From Xanthomonas sontii (GTDB taxonomy: Bacteria > Pseudomonadota > Gammaproteobacteria > Xanthomonadales > Xanthomonadaceae), in NCBI RefSeq assembly GCF_040529055.1, contig NZ_CP132342.1, positions 1,858,001 to 1,922,000 on the forward strand: DNA of 64,000 bases, written 5' to 3'. A program made the translations under genes and the position numbers. The notes beneath the pieces were generated by a model that ran no database searches, had not been told where the DNA came from, and was given only the letters and a program-made list of their open reading frames with translations. Below are positions 16,878 to 25,789 of the stretch, piece after piece; the stretch's first letter is position 1, and each line of letters starts with the position of its first letter.

Positions 16878-17956
16878 GCCTGCCCGCGCTGCTGCGCGGT
16901 CTGCCGCTGCTGCTGACCGCGCTGCTTGCCAATGCCGCGCTGGCCGCGCCCGGCGACGTGCGCCGCTTTCCGGCGCAGGGCGCGGCCACCGCACAACTGT
17001 GCATCCAGGGTTCGACCGACATCGAGGTATTCGCCGCGGTGATCGGTGACTACCAACGCCTGCATCCGCACACCGAGGTGGTGTACCAGGACGTGATCGC
17101 CGGCGATATCTACCGGCGCTACCTGCATCCAGGCCCTGGCCCGCGCTGCGCCGATCTGCTGATCAGCGCCAGCATGGATCTGCAGACCAAGCTGGTGAAC
17201 GACGGTCACGCACTGGCGCACCGCTCGCCGCAGACCGAGGCGCTGCCGGCGTGGGCACAGTGGCGGCACGAGGTCTTCGGCATCAGCTACGAGCCGGTGG
17301 CGATCGTCTACAACACCGCGCGGCTGCCGGCCGCGCAGGTGCCGCGCACCCGCCGCCGGCTGCTGGAACTGCTGCGCGCGCCGGGCTCGCCGCTGCGTGG
17401 GCGTATCGGCACCTACGACGTGGAGCGCAGCGGCGTGGGCTACCTGTTCGCGACCCAGGACAGCCAGCTCGGCAGCATGGCCGGCGCGTTGCTGGCGGCG
17501 ATGGGCGACAACCAGGTGGTGCTGGAAGAACGCACCGGCGTGCTGCTGGACAAGGTCGCCCGCGGCGACCTGCTGCTGGCCTACAACGTGCTGGGTTCGT
17601 ACGCGCAGGCGCGCATCGATGCCGGCGCGCCGCTGGCGATCGTGCAGCCGGAGGACTACACCCTGGTCGCGCTGCGCACCGCGGTGATCCCGCGCGACAG
17701 CCCACACGCGGCCGAGGCGCGCCGTTTCCTGGATTACCTGCTGTCGCCGCGCGGGCAGCAGGGGCTGTCGCGCGAGGCGCGGCTGCAGCCGATCCTGCCG
17801 CAGCCAGGCGTGGCGGCGCAGGGTGGGCCGGCCGCCGCATCGGCGTTCCGTCCGATCGCGCTGGGCCCGGGGCTGCTGGTGTATCTGGATGCGCTGAAGC
17901 GACGGCAGTTCCTGGACGCCTGGCGCAGCAGCATGCAGCAGGCGCCGCCGCGCTGA
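16874..17956 (+). CDS. Periplasmic solute-binding protein
   Basis: A 360-residue periplasmic protein with a signal peptide (1-24, ending AALAA) and the two-lobe fold of iron/small-anion ABC binding proteins (AfuA-like). Motifs are CIQGSTDIE, VIGDYQRLHP, SYEPVAIVYN and YLLSPRGQQGL. There is no ABC permease or ATPase gene beside it. Its ATG overlaps the tctE stop (ATGA). It therefore more likely presents a ligand to TctE than serves an importer, as with BctC/TctC-type partners. Ligand identity cannot be read from sequence; citrate is the contextual guess. Confidence 0.82.
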   Translation: MSLPALLRGLPLLLTALLANAALAAPGDVRRFPAQGAATAQLCIQGSTDIEVFAAVIGDYQRLHPHTEVVYQDVIAGDIYRRYLHPGPGPRCADLLISASMDLQTKLVNDGHALAHRSPQTEALPAWAQWRHEVFGISYEPVAIVYNTARLPAAQVPRTRRRLLELLRAPGSPLRGRIGTYDVERSGVGYLFATQDSQLGSMAGALLAAMGDNQVVLEERTGVLLDKVARGDLLLAYNVLGSYAQARIDAGAPLAIVQPEDYTLVALRTAVIPRDSPHAAEARRFLDYLLSPRGQQGLSREARLQPILPQPGVAAQGGPAAASAFRPIALGPGLLVYLDALKRRQFLDAWRSSMQQAPPR

Positions 17957-17975
17957 GCCGCCGCGCCGGCGTCGC

Positions 17976-20900
17976 TCAGCGCGCGAAGTGCGGCTGGCGC
18001 CCGGGCGAGCACAGCACGCGTACGCTGTCGCCAAGTTCTTCCGGTGCGCCGCCGGCCAGCAGCGCGTGCAGGCGCGGCCGGTCCGGCGCCGCGCCCGGGG
18101 CCAGTCCCACCCAGGCGTCCTTGCCGGCGCCCTTGGCGGCGTAGAGGCAGCGGTCGGCCAGGCCCACGCTCTGTTCCCAGTCGCCCAGCGCCGGCCACGC
18201 GGCGACGAACGGCCACGGGGCGAAGCCGATGGAGCAGGTCAGGGTCAGTTCGCGCTCGGCCAGCGCGAAGCGCTGCGTCGCCACCGCCGCACGCAGGCGT
18301 TCGGCCAGGTCGCTGGCGACGTCTTCGCGCGGCAGGCGGGTGACCAGCAGGAACTCCTCGCCGCCCCAGCGCACCAGCAGGTCGCGTTCGCCGCACAGTC
18401 CGCGCAGGCGATCGGCGCAGTGCACCAGCGCGGCGTCGCCGGCCTGGTGGCCGTAGTCGTCGTTGATGCGCTTGAAGTTGTCCACGTCGATCATGAAGAA
18501 GTACAGCGCATCGGCGCTGCTGCCTTCGTCCAGCGCCGCCAGCAGGGCCGGGCATTCGCGCGCCAGCCAGTCCTGCAGCTCGCGGCGGTTGGCGACCTGG
18601 GTCAGCGGATCCAGGCGCGTGGCCGCCTGCAGGCGCGCATTGCTCTGCAGCAACTGCTGGTTGGCGCGTTCGAGCTGGCGGGTGCGCTCGGCCACGGTCA
18701 GGTTGAGCAGTTCCACCATGTCGCGCTCGCGGTTGACCGTGTGCCGCACCCGCTGCAGCGCCAGGCCGAGCAGCGCCAGGCCCAGCACGACGTAGCCGGC
18801 GTAGGCCAGCGGATGCCGCCACGGCGGCGGCAGCACCTCGATCTGCAGCCGCCGCGCGCCACCGAACTGGCCGTCGCGCCCGGCCGCTTCCACCACCAGC
18901 GTGTAGCGGTCCGGTGGCAGGTGGCTGACCGAGAAGTCGCTGTGCGCGGTCTGCGGGTATACCCAGCCCTTCTGCAGCCCATCGACGCGGTAGCGCAGGC
19001 GTGCGGTGCCCGGGGCGGCGAAGTCGATCGCGGTCATGCCGATGGTGAACACGTTGTCGCGATGGTCCAGGGCGATGCGCTGCGCGTAGACCACGTCGCT
19101 CTCGGTCTGGTTCTCGCTGCCGTCGCGGTCCTCGCCGGCATTGAGGATGCGCAGGTCGGTGAGTACTGCGCGCGCCTGCGGGCTGCGCAGCGGCAGGCGC
19201 GTGGGATCGATCACGTCCACGCCCTGGGTGCCGCCGAAATACAGCAGGCCGTGCGCGTCGCGGTAGCCGCGGCCGCTGTTGTACTCCTGGTTCTGCAGGC
19301 CGTCGCGGCGGCCCAGGCTCTGCACGATGCGCGTGCGCGGATCCAGCACGCTCAGGCCGTTGTTGGTGCTCAGCCACAGCCGCCCCTGCGGATCCGGCAG
19401 GATCGTGTAGATGACGTTGCTGCTGAGCCCCTCGCGGTCGCTGTAGCGCAGCGCCACGTCGCGCTTGAGGTCGATGCGGTACAGCCCGCCGGAGAAGGTG
19501 CCCACCCACAGCACGCCGTCGTGTTCGTACAGCGACCACACCGACGGGTACAGGGTGCTGCCGCGCGGGCGGTAGGGCTCGGCGGGACGGCCGCTGCGCA
19601 TGCGCCACACGCCACAGTCGTTGCAGCCGATCCACAGCGTGTCTTCGCTGTCGCGGTAGACCCGGGTCAGGGTGTGCCCGTTCAGGGGTGCCCAGCGCGG
19701 ATCGTTGCGCACGCGCCCATCGACCACGCGGGTCAGGCCGCGGCGGGTGGCCACCCATAGCGTGTCGCCTTCCAGCAGCAGATCGTTGACGTGCTCGTCG
19801 GCCAGCCCACCCAGGCGCCGCACTGTGCCGTTGCGGTCCAGGCGCCACAGCCCCTGGCGCGTGCCCAGCCACCAGCCGTCGCGGTCGGCGGCGATGCTGC
19901 GGATCGCCTGGCTGGCCAGCCCGGGCACCAGTTGCCAGGCGGCACGGCTGCTGTCGCGCAGCAGCAGGCCCTGGTCGGTGCCGATCAGCATGCGCTCGCC
20001 GTCGCGCCAGATGCTGCGCACGCTGCTGCTGGGCCACGCATGGGTGTCGCTGACGCGCTCCTCGTCGTTGCGGATCACCGCCGACAACGGACGCACCCGG
20101 TACAGCCCGCCGGTGTAGGTGCCGATCCACCAGGTGCCGTCGGGTGCCTGGTAGAAACGGATGATGGCGCTGTTGGGCGGCATGTCGAAGCTCAGCCGCT
20201 GCGGCGCGTGCTGCGCGCTGTCCAGTTGCGTCACCGTGGCATTGGTGGTGCCGACCAGCACGCGGCCGTCGTGCAGCCGGATCAGCGCGCTGAGGTCGCT
20301 GCCGCCGGTGGCCAACTGCGCTGGCGTCCAGTGCGCCAGCACCGCGCCCTGCGCATCGAGCTGGAACAGGCCGCCGCTCGCCGAGGCCAGCCACAGCCCT
20401 TCCGGGCCGGACTGCAGGCCCACGCATTCGTCGATGCCGCGCGGTGCCGGCAGTTCCTCGCGCGCGTCGCGGCCCAGCCTCCACAGCCGGCATTGCCGGT
20501 CCAGTGCCACCGGTTGCTTGCCGTCCGGCATCCAGGTCAGGCCCACCACCGGCGCATCGCCGCCCAGCGGGCGCGCCCGCTGCAGGTCGGCCTCGACCCG
20601 GTCCATGCCGCGTTCGGTGCCCAGCCATGCGCCGCCCTGCGGATCGATCAGGATCTGGGTGACGCGGTTGTGCGACAGGCCCTGCTTCGCGTCGAGACGG
20701 TGGTGTTGCCAGGTGGCCAGCTCGATCACTTCCAGGCCGGCGTCGTTGGTGCCCAGCCACAGGCGGGTGCCGCGCGGCTCGAAGCCGATGCTGTCGATGC
20801 TGCTGCTGAGCAGGCTCTGCCGGCTGTCGCTGCCGAGTTCGCGCCGGTAGGCGCGGAACAGATGCCCGTCGAAGCGGTTCAGGCCTTCCTGCGTGCCGAC

Positions 20901-21110
20901 CCACAGGAAGCCCTGGTCGTCGCTCTGCAGGGCGTTGATCGACAGCTGCGACAGGCCCTCGTCCAGGCCGAAGTGCTCCAGGCTGCTGGGCAGCTCGTCG
21001 TCGCTTGCGGTGACGGCCGCGGACGCGTCCGGCGCAAGCGCCAGGCACACGATGAGGCAGGACGCGGCCAGCGGCAGGCGGCCCAGCAGATTGGAGAACG
21101 AGACGGTCAC
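17976..21110 (-). CDS. Beta-propeller (Reg_prop) membrane diguanylate cyclase
   Basis: A 1044-residue protein with a signal peptide (1-32). It has two-component-regulator-type propeller repeats (about 45-690, recurring LWVGT and LWIGCN phrases), a Y_Y_Y-like domain, one transmembrane helix near 775-790, a coiled coil (TVAERTRQLERANQQL) and a C-terminal GGDEF domain. The active-site motif is GGEEF (916-920), which is catalytically acceptable. The inhibitory RxxD is not conserved, because the spaced position reads GERD. The start is GTG. The periplasmic propeller probably binds a carbohydrate-like or other ligand and controls cyclic di-GMP synthesis. It is divergent from the LuxR-type regulator gene. 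Confidence 0.87.
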   Translation of the reverse strand: MTVSFSNLLGRLPLAASCLIVCLALAPDASAAVTASDDELPSSLEHFGLDEGLSQLSINALQSDDQGFLWVGTQEGLNRFDGHLFRAYRRELGSDSRQSLLSSSIDSIGFEPRGTRLWLGTNDAGLEVIELATWQHHRLDAKQGLSHNRVTQILIDPQGGAWLGTERGMDRVEADLQRARPLGGDAPVVGLTWMPDGKQPVALDRQCRLWRLGRDAREELPAPRGIDECVGLQSGPEGLWLASASGGLFQLDAQGAVLAHWTPAQLATGGSDLSALIRLHDGRVLVGTTNATVTQLDSAQHAPQRLSFDMPPNSAIIRFYQAPDGTWWIGTYTGGLYRVRPLSAVIRNDEERVSDTHAWPSSSVRSIWRDGERMLIGTDQGLLLRDSSRAAWQLVPGLASQAIRSIAADRDGWWLGTRQGLWRLDRNGTVRRLGGLADEHVNDLLLEGDTLWVATRRGLTRVVDGRVRNDPRWAPLNGHTLTRVYRDSEDTLWIGCNDCGVWRMRSGRPAEPYRPRGSTLYPSVWSLYEHDGVLWVGTFSGGLYRIDLKRDVALRYSDREGLSSNVIYTILPDPQGRLWLSTNNGLSVLDPRTRIVQSLGRRDGLQNQEYNSGRGYRDAHGLLYFGGTQGVDVIDPTRLPLRSPQARAVLTDLRILNAGEDRDGSENQTESDVVYAQRIALDHRDNVFTIGMTAIDFAAPGTARLRYRVDGLQKGWVYPQTAHSDFSVSHLPPDRYTLVVEAAGRDGQFGGARRLQIEVLPPPWRHPLAYAGYVVLGLALLGLALQRVRHTVNRERDMVELLNLTVAERTRQLERANQQLLQSNARLQAATRLDPLTQVANRRELQDWLARECPALLAALDEGSSADALYFFMIDVDNFKRINDDYGHQAGDAALVHCADRLRGLCGERDLLVRWGGEEFLLVTRLPREDVASDLAERLRAAVATQRFALAERELTLTCSIGFAPWPFVAAWPALGDWEQSVGLADRCLYAAKGAGKDAWVGLAPGAAPDRPRLHALLAGGAPEELGDSVRVLCSPGRQPHFAR

Positions 21111-21369
21111 GCCGTGTTATCGGCCATGGTGGGGCCGGCCTTGAATGCGCGGCCGAGGACGCCTTGCTGCGCGCTGCGGAGGGCCACGCGCGGCGTGGCG
21201 GTGCCGTGCGCAAGGTCCCGCGCGTTCCGCCGCACGCATCCGCCATGCCGGTCTCGACCAACCCGCCGCCGCCCGATCGGACCCCGCGCACTCGGCATCC
21301 AACGGCCACGCACGTACACTGCGGGTCCTGCGCGTTGTCCGCGCCCACCCGACGCCGCGTTGCAGCGTC

Positions 21370-22029
21370 ATGCCAGCCGCCTTCACGCCCATGGATGCCC
21401 CGACGATCCTGGTCGCCGACGACCACCCGCTGTTCCGCGCCGCCGTGCTGCACGCGCTGCGCCAGGCCTTGCCGCGCGCCCTGGTGGTGGAGGCGGCCAG
21501 CGCTGGCACCCTGGACGCCGCGCTGGCCGCGCAGGCCGATGCCGATCTGATCCTGCTGGACCTGGCCATGCCCGGCGCGCGCGGCTTCTCGGCCCTGCTG
21601 CACGTGCGCGGCGAGCGCCCGGACGTGCCGGTGGTGGTGATTTCCTCCAACGACCATCCGCGGGTGATCCGCCGCGCGCAGCAGTTCGGCGCGGCCGGCT
21701 TCATTCCCAAGTCCTCGCCGGCCGAGACCATCGGCATTGCGGTGGCGGCGGTGCTCGACGGCGGCACCTGGTTCCCACCGCTGACCGCGGCGCGGTCGGA
21801 GGCCGACGCGCAGCTGGCGGCGCGCCTGGCGCAACTGACCCCGCAGCAGTTCCGGGTGCTGTTGTGCCTGGCCGACGGCCTGCTCAACAAGCAGATCGCC
21901 TACGAACTGGGCCTGGCCGAGAACACCGTCAAGGTCCACGTGACCGCGATCCTGAAGAAGCTCGAATGCCACAGCCGCACCCAGGCCGCGGTGCTGGTGA
22001 AGGCGCTGGAGCCGGAAGGCGAGGCCTGA
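21370..22029 (+). CDS. LuxR/FixJ-type response regulator
   Basis: A 219-residue NarL/FixJ-family regulator. The receiver domain has LVADDHP, phospho-acceptor Asp64 in ILLDLAMPG, and the conserved lysine in IPKSS. A LuxR helix-turn-helix (about 155-212) carries LTPQQFRVLLCLADGLLNKQ and NTVKVHVTAILKKL. A second ATG at 21391 is an equally good start, since neither has a clear ribosome-binding site. It may be the output partner of the hybrid kinase at 22828-25473, because NahK-like hybrids often pair with such regulators. Only the small DUF5713 gene and two repeats separate them. Confidence 0.88.
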   Translation: MPAAFTPMDAPTILVADDHPLFRAAVLHALRQALPRALVVEAASAGTLDAALAAQADADLILLDLAMPGARGFSALLHVRGERPDVPVVVISSNDHPRVIRRAQQFGAAGFIPKSSPAETIGIAVAAVLDGGTWFPPLTAARSEADAQLAARLAQLTPQQFRVLLCLADGLLNKQIAYELGLAENTVKVHVTAILKKLECHSRTQAAVLVKALEPEGEA

Positions 22030-22123
22030 ACCGGGCGCCGGCGGGGGGCGTTTTCTGCGGCGCCCGGATACGCGATGCTATGCGCCGATGCCCGCGCCCC
22101 CCGCGGGCGGAGACCACCGGACC

Positions 22124-22474
22124 ATGCCCACCACGACCCTCCGCAACGAGCAGACCGCCCACTATCCGTTCCTGCAGGAGATGCTGGACGACGACTACTT
22201 CCCCCCGTCGCTGGTCGGCAAGGGACAGAAGATCCTGCTGCGGTTGTGCGAGGCGATCGAGGCGCAGGCACCGGCAGACCTGCCGGCGCTGTACCGGCTC
22301 ACCCATGCCGCCACCGAAGAGTTCAACAAGCTGGCGTTGGAGTTCGAGGCCCACGACAGCGAGATCGAGACCGCCGCAAGCGAGAACATCGGCGTGGATT
22401 TCCTGCACATCGCCAAGGCCTATGGTTTCGAAGACGCCGACGTCGAAGAGCTGATCGCCCCGCGCGAGTGGTAG
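22124..22474 (+). CDS. DUF5713 family protein
   Basis: A 116-residue soluble protein with the recognisable start NEQTAHYPFLQEMLDDDYFP and downstream GKGQKILLRLCEAIE. These fit the uncharacterised DUF5713 family. It is acidic and predicted all-helical. The start at 22124 was preferred over one 36 bp upstream because family members begin near the NEQ motif. It follows the LuxR-type regulator by about 95 bp on the same strand. No function is known to me. Confidence 0.75.
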   Translation: MPTTTLRNEQTAHYPFLQEMLDDDYFPPSLVGKGQKILLRLCEAIEAQAPADLPALYRLTHAATEEFNKLALEFEAHDSEIETAASENIGVDFLHIAKAYGFEDADVEELIAPREW

Positions 22475-22480
22475 AGGCAT

Positions 22481-22780
22481 CGCTGCGCGCCCGTACCCTC
22501 ACCCCAACCCCTCTCCCGGCGGGAGAGGGGCTAAGCGCTTCCCTTCTCCCTTCGGGAGAAGGTGCCCCGCAGAGGCGGATGAGGGTACGGCGGCTAGAGT
22601 TTTCTCCGTCGTCAGGCAGCGGCGAGGGCCGTTTGCTACCGGCGCATGAGATCTTGGGCCGCGCTGCGCGCCCCGGACCCTCACCCCAACCCCTCTCCCG
22701 AGGGGAGAGGGGCTAGCCCTTCCCTTCTCCCTTCGGGAGAAGGTGCCCCGCAGGGGCGGATGAGGGTACGGCAGCTAGAG
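22481..22780. repeat. Two 119-bp direct copies of a stem-loop repeat
   Basis: Copy 1 (22481-22599) and copy 2 (22662-22780) share nearly all positions. Each starts CGCTGCGCGCCC, then has a CCCCTCTCCC/GGGAGAGGGG stem, a CTTCTCCC-TTC-GGGAGAAG stem and ends GGATGAGGGTACGG with CTAGAG. They fill the gap between the DUF5713 gene and the stop of the hybrid kinase gene, which is 353 bp with no other gene. The CTTCTCCCTTCGGGAGAAG hairpin is a dispersed intergenic element in several gammaproteobacteria including Xanthomonas. Confidence 0.85.
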
Positions 22781-22827
22781 ATCCAAACTCCCCAAACCCA
22801 AAACCAAACCAAACCCAAGCGAAAGCC

Positions 22828-25473
22828 TCACCCACGCCGCAGCAACATCTGCGTCATCAGTGCGCGCAGGGCTGGCGCGCGGACCGGTTTGGCCAGGAAG
22901 CCCCAGCCGCGGTCCTGTGCCAGGGTGCGCAGCGCCGGATCGGCTTCGGCGGTGACCAGGATCACCCGCGGCTCGGCCTGCCAGCGTGCGCACAGCTGCG
23001 CGAACAGGGTCGGGCCGTGGCAGTCGCCCATGCGCACGTCCAGCAATACCAGTTCCGGCGCCTGTGCCGGCTGCGCTGCGGCCAGCGCCTGGTCCGGGCC
23101 GGCGGCCAGTTCCACCTGGCAGGCCCAGCGCGTCAGCAGAGTCCGGCTGGCCTCGCAGACGCGCGGGTCGTCGTCGATGCACCAGACCCGGCAGCCATGC
23201 AGGATCGGGTCGTCGCCGTTGTCGCTGGCCATCGCCGCCGGCACCTGGCGTTGCGCCGCAGCGGCATCGCCCAGCGGCACGGTCACCGAGAACACGCTGC
23301 CGCGGCCCAACTGCGAGCGCAGGCCGATACGGTGGCCGAGCAGGCGGCCGATGCGCTCCACGATCGCCAGGCCGAGGCCGGCGCCGCGGTCGTTGGCGAC
23401 GCCGTCGCCAAGCCGGCGGAATTCTTCGAAGATCTCCTGCTGCAGGGCGTCGGGAATACCCGGTCCCTGATCGTGCACTTCGATGCGCAACTGCGCACCG
23501 TCGCGCCGGCAACCCAGCAGCACCCGTCCGCGCGGGGTGTAGCGCACCGCGTTGGACAGGAAGTTCTGCAGGATGCGCCGTAGCAGGGTCGCGTCGCTGC
23601 GCACGGTGGCGCGGGTCGATATGTAGTCCAGGCGCAGCCCACGGCCTTCGGCGACGATGCCGAACTCGCGTGCCAGGGTCTGCAGCAGCGGGTCCAGCGC
23701 CAGGTCCTGCACCTGCGTCTTCAACGTGCCCGCTTCCAGTCGCGAGATGTCCAGCAGGCTGTTGAGGATCGCGTCCTGCGCCGCCAGCGCGTTGTCGACA
23801 TGGTCGGCGATCTGCCGCGCATCGGCCTCGTGCAGCTTGCCGCGCAGCGCCGAGACGAACATGCGCGCGGCGTTGAGCGGCTGCAGCAGGTCGTGCACCG
23901 CCGAGGCCACGAAGCGGGTCTTGTAGCGGTTGGCGTTCTCGGCCTCGCGCTTGGCCTCGGCCAGGTCGTGGGTGCGCTCAGCGACGCGATGCTCCAGCGC
24001 GTCGGCCAGCGAGCGCAGCTCGCGTGCGGCGTTCTTGTAGCTGGTGATGTCGGCGTAGCTGGTCACGAAGCCGCCGTCGGGCAGCGGATTGCCGCGGATC
24101 TCCAGCACCGTGCCGTCGTCCTTCTCGCTCTCGCGCATGTGCGGACGACCGCTGCGCAGGTGATCCAGGCGGCGCTGGATCGCCGCTTCCACCGGGCCGG
24201 GGCCGAGCAGGCCGCGGCGTGCGTTGTAGCGGAACACATCCTCGATCGGGCGCCCCACCCGGATCAGTTCCGGCGGGAAGCGGAAGATCTCCAGATAGCG
24301 TGAATTCCACGCCACCAGGCGCAGTTGCGCATCGATGATCACCACGCCCTGTGGCAGGTGCTCCAGGCTGCGGCTGAGGCCGGTGTCGGCCTGCTGCGCG
24401 GCCTGCACGATACCGTCCTGGGCGGTGCGCAGCTCCTGCGCATGCTGCTGCAGCAACGCCTCCAGTTCGCGCCGGCTGCGCTGGCGCAGCCGTGCCAGGC
24501 GCTGGCGCTGCTGGAACAGCAGGCCCAGGAACGACAGCGCCAGCCAGATCCCGGCCGCGGCCAGCGCGGCGGCGCGGCCGGCCGCGCGGCTGCCGCCGAC
24601 GTCGTGCAGCAGGTGCAGGCGCCAGCCGCCCTCCGGCAGCGCCATGCTCTGCCACAGCAGCGGCGCCGGCTGCGCCGGCATGTCGATGCGCATCACCTGG
24701 CCGCCGTCGTCCAGCGTCTCCAAGACCCGCCGTCGCGCCGGCAGCAGCGTCTGCTGCGCGTACTGGCGGGTGGCCAGCAATTCGTCGCGCTCGTGCGCGC
24801 TGAGCGGTTGCAACTGGCGATAGCGCCAGACGTCGCGGCTGGACAGGAACACCACGCCATGGCTGTCGCTGACCAGCACTACGTCGGGCACGCGCAGCCA
24901 TTCGTGCTCCAGTGCAGCCAGTTCGATCTTGATCACGATCACCCCGAGCGGGCGCCCGCGTGCGTCGAGGATCGCCTGCGAGAGGAAGTAGCCGGGCACG
25001 CCGGTGGTCATGCCGATGCCGTAGAAGCGGCCCTTGCCCTGCGCCAATGCCTGCTTCACGTACGGACGGAAGCTGTAGTCGGCGCCGACGTTGCTGCTGG
25101 CCAGGCGCCAGTTGCTGGCGGCCAGGGCCACGCCGTTGGCATCGATCAGGGTCAGGGTTGAGGAGCGGGTGACGTCGTTGGCGCGCTCCAGCTTCAGGTT
25201 CAACTGCTGCTGGGTGGCCGCGTCCAGCGGATGGGTCAGGGCGTCGCGCAGTTCCGGATCCAGCGCCAGCACCTGCGGCAGGGTACGGTAGCGGTCGATG
25301 CGCTGCTGCAGGGTCTGCGCATACAGCTCCAGCTGTTGCCGCAGTTGCACGCTCTCGGCGCGCAGCGCGCGCTGTTCGGCGACGTGTTGCGCCGACAGCA
25401 TCGCCAGCACCATGCCGCCGACGATGACGACCAGCAGCAGGATCAGGCGACGATGGCGCAGGAGCGAGGGCAT
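22828..25473 (-). CDS. DctB/NahK-like hybrid sensor histidine kinase
   Basis: An 881-residue inner-membrane hybrid kinase. Helix 1 (about 9-29) and helix 2 (about 302-320) flank a double PDC/Cache-type periplasmic sensor like that of the C4-dicarboxylate sensor DctB (YSFRPYVKQALAQGKGRFYGIG). Then come a coiled coil, a PAS domain of the NahK type (about 365-480), HisKA with His527 in SAVHDLLQPLN, the ATPase domain (about 630-745) and a C-terminal receiver with Asp812 in LVLLDVRMGD. It lies next to a porin gene, dctA and maeB, so sensing of C4-dicarboxylates is the likely role. Phosphotransfer to the LuxR-type regulator at 21370-22029 is inferred. Confidence 0.85.
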   Translation of the reverse strand: MPSLLRHRRLILLLVVIVGGMVLAMLSAQHVAEQRALRAESVQLRQQLELYAQTLQQRIDRYRTLPQVLALDPELRDALTHPLDAATQQQLNLKLERANDVTRSSTLTLIDANGVALAASNWRLASSNVGADYSFRPYVKQALAQGKGRFYGIGMTTGVPGYFLSQAILDARGRPLGVIVIKIELAALEHEWLRVPDVVLVSDSHGVVFLSSRDVWRYRQLQPLSAHERDELLATRQYAQQTLLPARRRVLETLDDGGQVMRIDMPAQPAPLLWQSMALPEGGWRLHLLHDVGGSRAAGRAAALAAAGIWLALSFLGLLFQQRQRLARLRQRSRRELEALLQQHAQELRTAQDGIVQAAQQADTGLSRSLEHLPQGVVIIDAQLRLVAWNSRYLEIFRFPPELIRVGRPIEDVFRYNARRGLLGPGPVEAAIQRRLDHLRSGRPHMRESEKDDGTVLEIRGNPLPDGGFVTSYADITSYKNAARELRSLADALEHRVAERTHDLAEAKREAENANRYKTRFVASAVHDLLQPLNAARMFVSALRGKLHEADARQIADHVDNALAAQDAILNSLLDISRLEAGTLKTQVQDLALDPLLQTLAREFGIVAEGRGLRLDYISTRATVRSDATLLRRILQNFLSNAVRYTPRGRVLLGCRRDGAQLRIEVHDQGPGIPDALQQEIFEEFRRLGDGVANDRGAGLGLAIVERIGRLLGHRIGLRSQLGRGSVFSVTVPLGDAAAAQRQVPAAMASDNGDDPILHGCRVWCIDDDPRVCEASRTLLTRWACQVELAAGPDQALAAAQPAQAPELVLLDVRMGDCHGPTLFAQLCARWQAEPRVILVTAEADPALRTLAQDRGWGFLAKPVRAPALRALMTQMLLRRG

Positions 25474-25789
25474 GCGGAAGAACGCGGCGACCGGGACCGC
25501 ATCAGCTTAGAGGGTGCGTTGCCGTTTGCGGCATGCGGCGCAGATGGCTGGCGTCGCGGAGCGCCAACGAGCCGAAACCGCCGGCAGGTGCAACGGCGAT
25601 CGCATCAGGGAACGTCGCCGGTGTCGTCTTGCGGATGTGCCGCGAACACGCTGTGGGCGCCGAGGCCGCATCACTCAAGGGGCCTTGGCATCGCCGAGGC
25701 CCCTCCTGCGGTTCGCTGCGCAGCCTTTGCGGCTGGCGCAGCGGGGTGCACGCCGGCCGATCGCCTCGGATCGGCCGGCGTGCACTGGC
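25474..25789. other. Spacer with hairpins between porin and hybrid kinase genes
   Basis: No gene is seen in this 316-bp gap. It contains an imperfect GGGGCCTT/GAGGCCCC hairpin near 25679-25703, the strong palindrome at 25747-25784, and presumably the promoter of the hybrid kinase gene close to 25474. Confidence 0.5.
25747..25784 (-). terminator. Perfect 16-bp stem hairpin after the porin gene
   Basis: TGCACGCCGGCCGATC (25747-25762) and GATCGGCCGGCGTGCA (25769-25784) are exact reverse complements around a 6-base loop, starting five bases past the porin stop codon. The position fits a transcript end, but no T-tract follows on the minus strand. It may therefore be a 3'-protecting hairpin or a protein site rather than a classic intrinsic terminator. 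Confidence 0.6.

Noticed and set aside
17734..21972. 1412-codon minus-strand frame covering the LuxR-type regulator
   Set aside because: Out of frame with the propeller cyclase and antisense to a regulator with clear receiver and HTH motifs.
22481..22780. CRISPR array
   Set aside because: Only two copies, 119 bp long with internal hairpins and one 62-bp spacer; no cas genes nearby.
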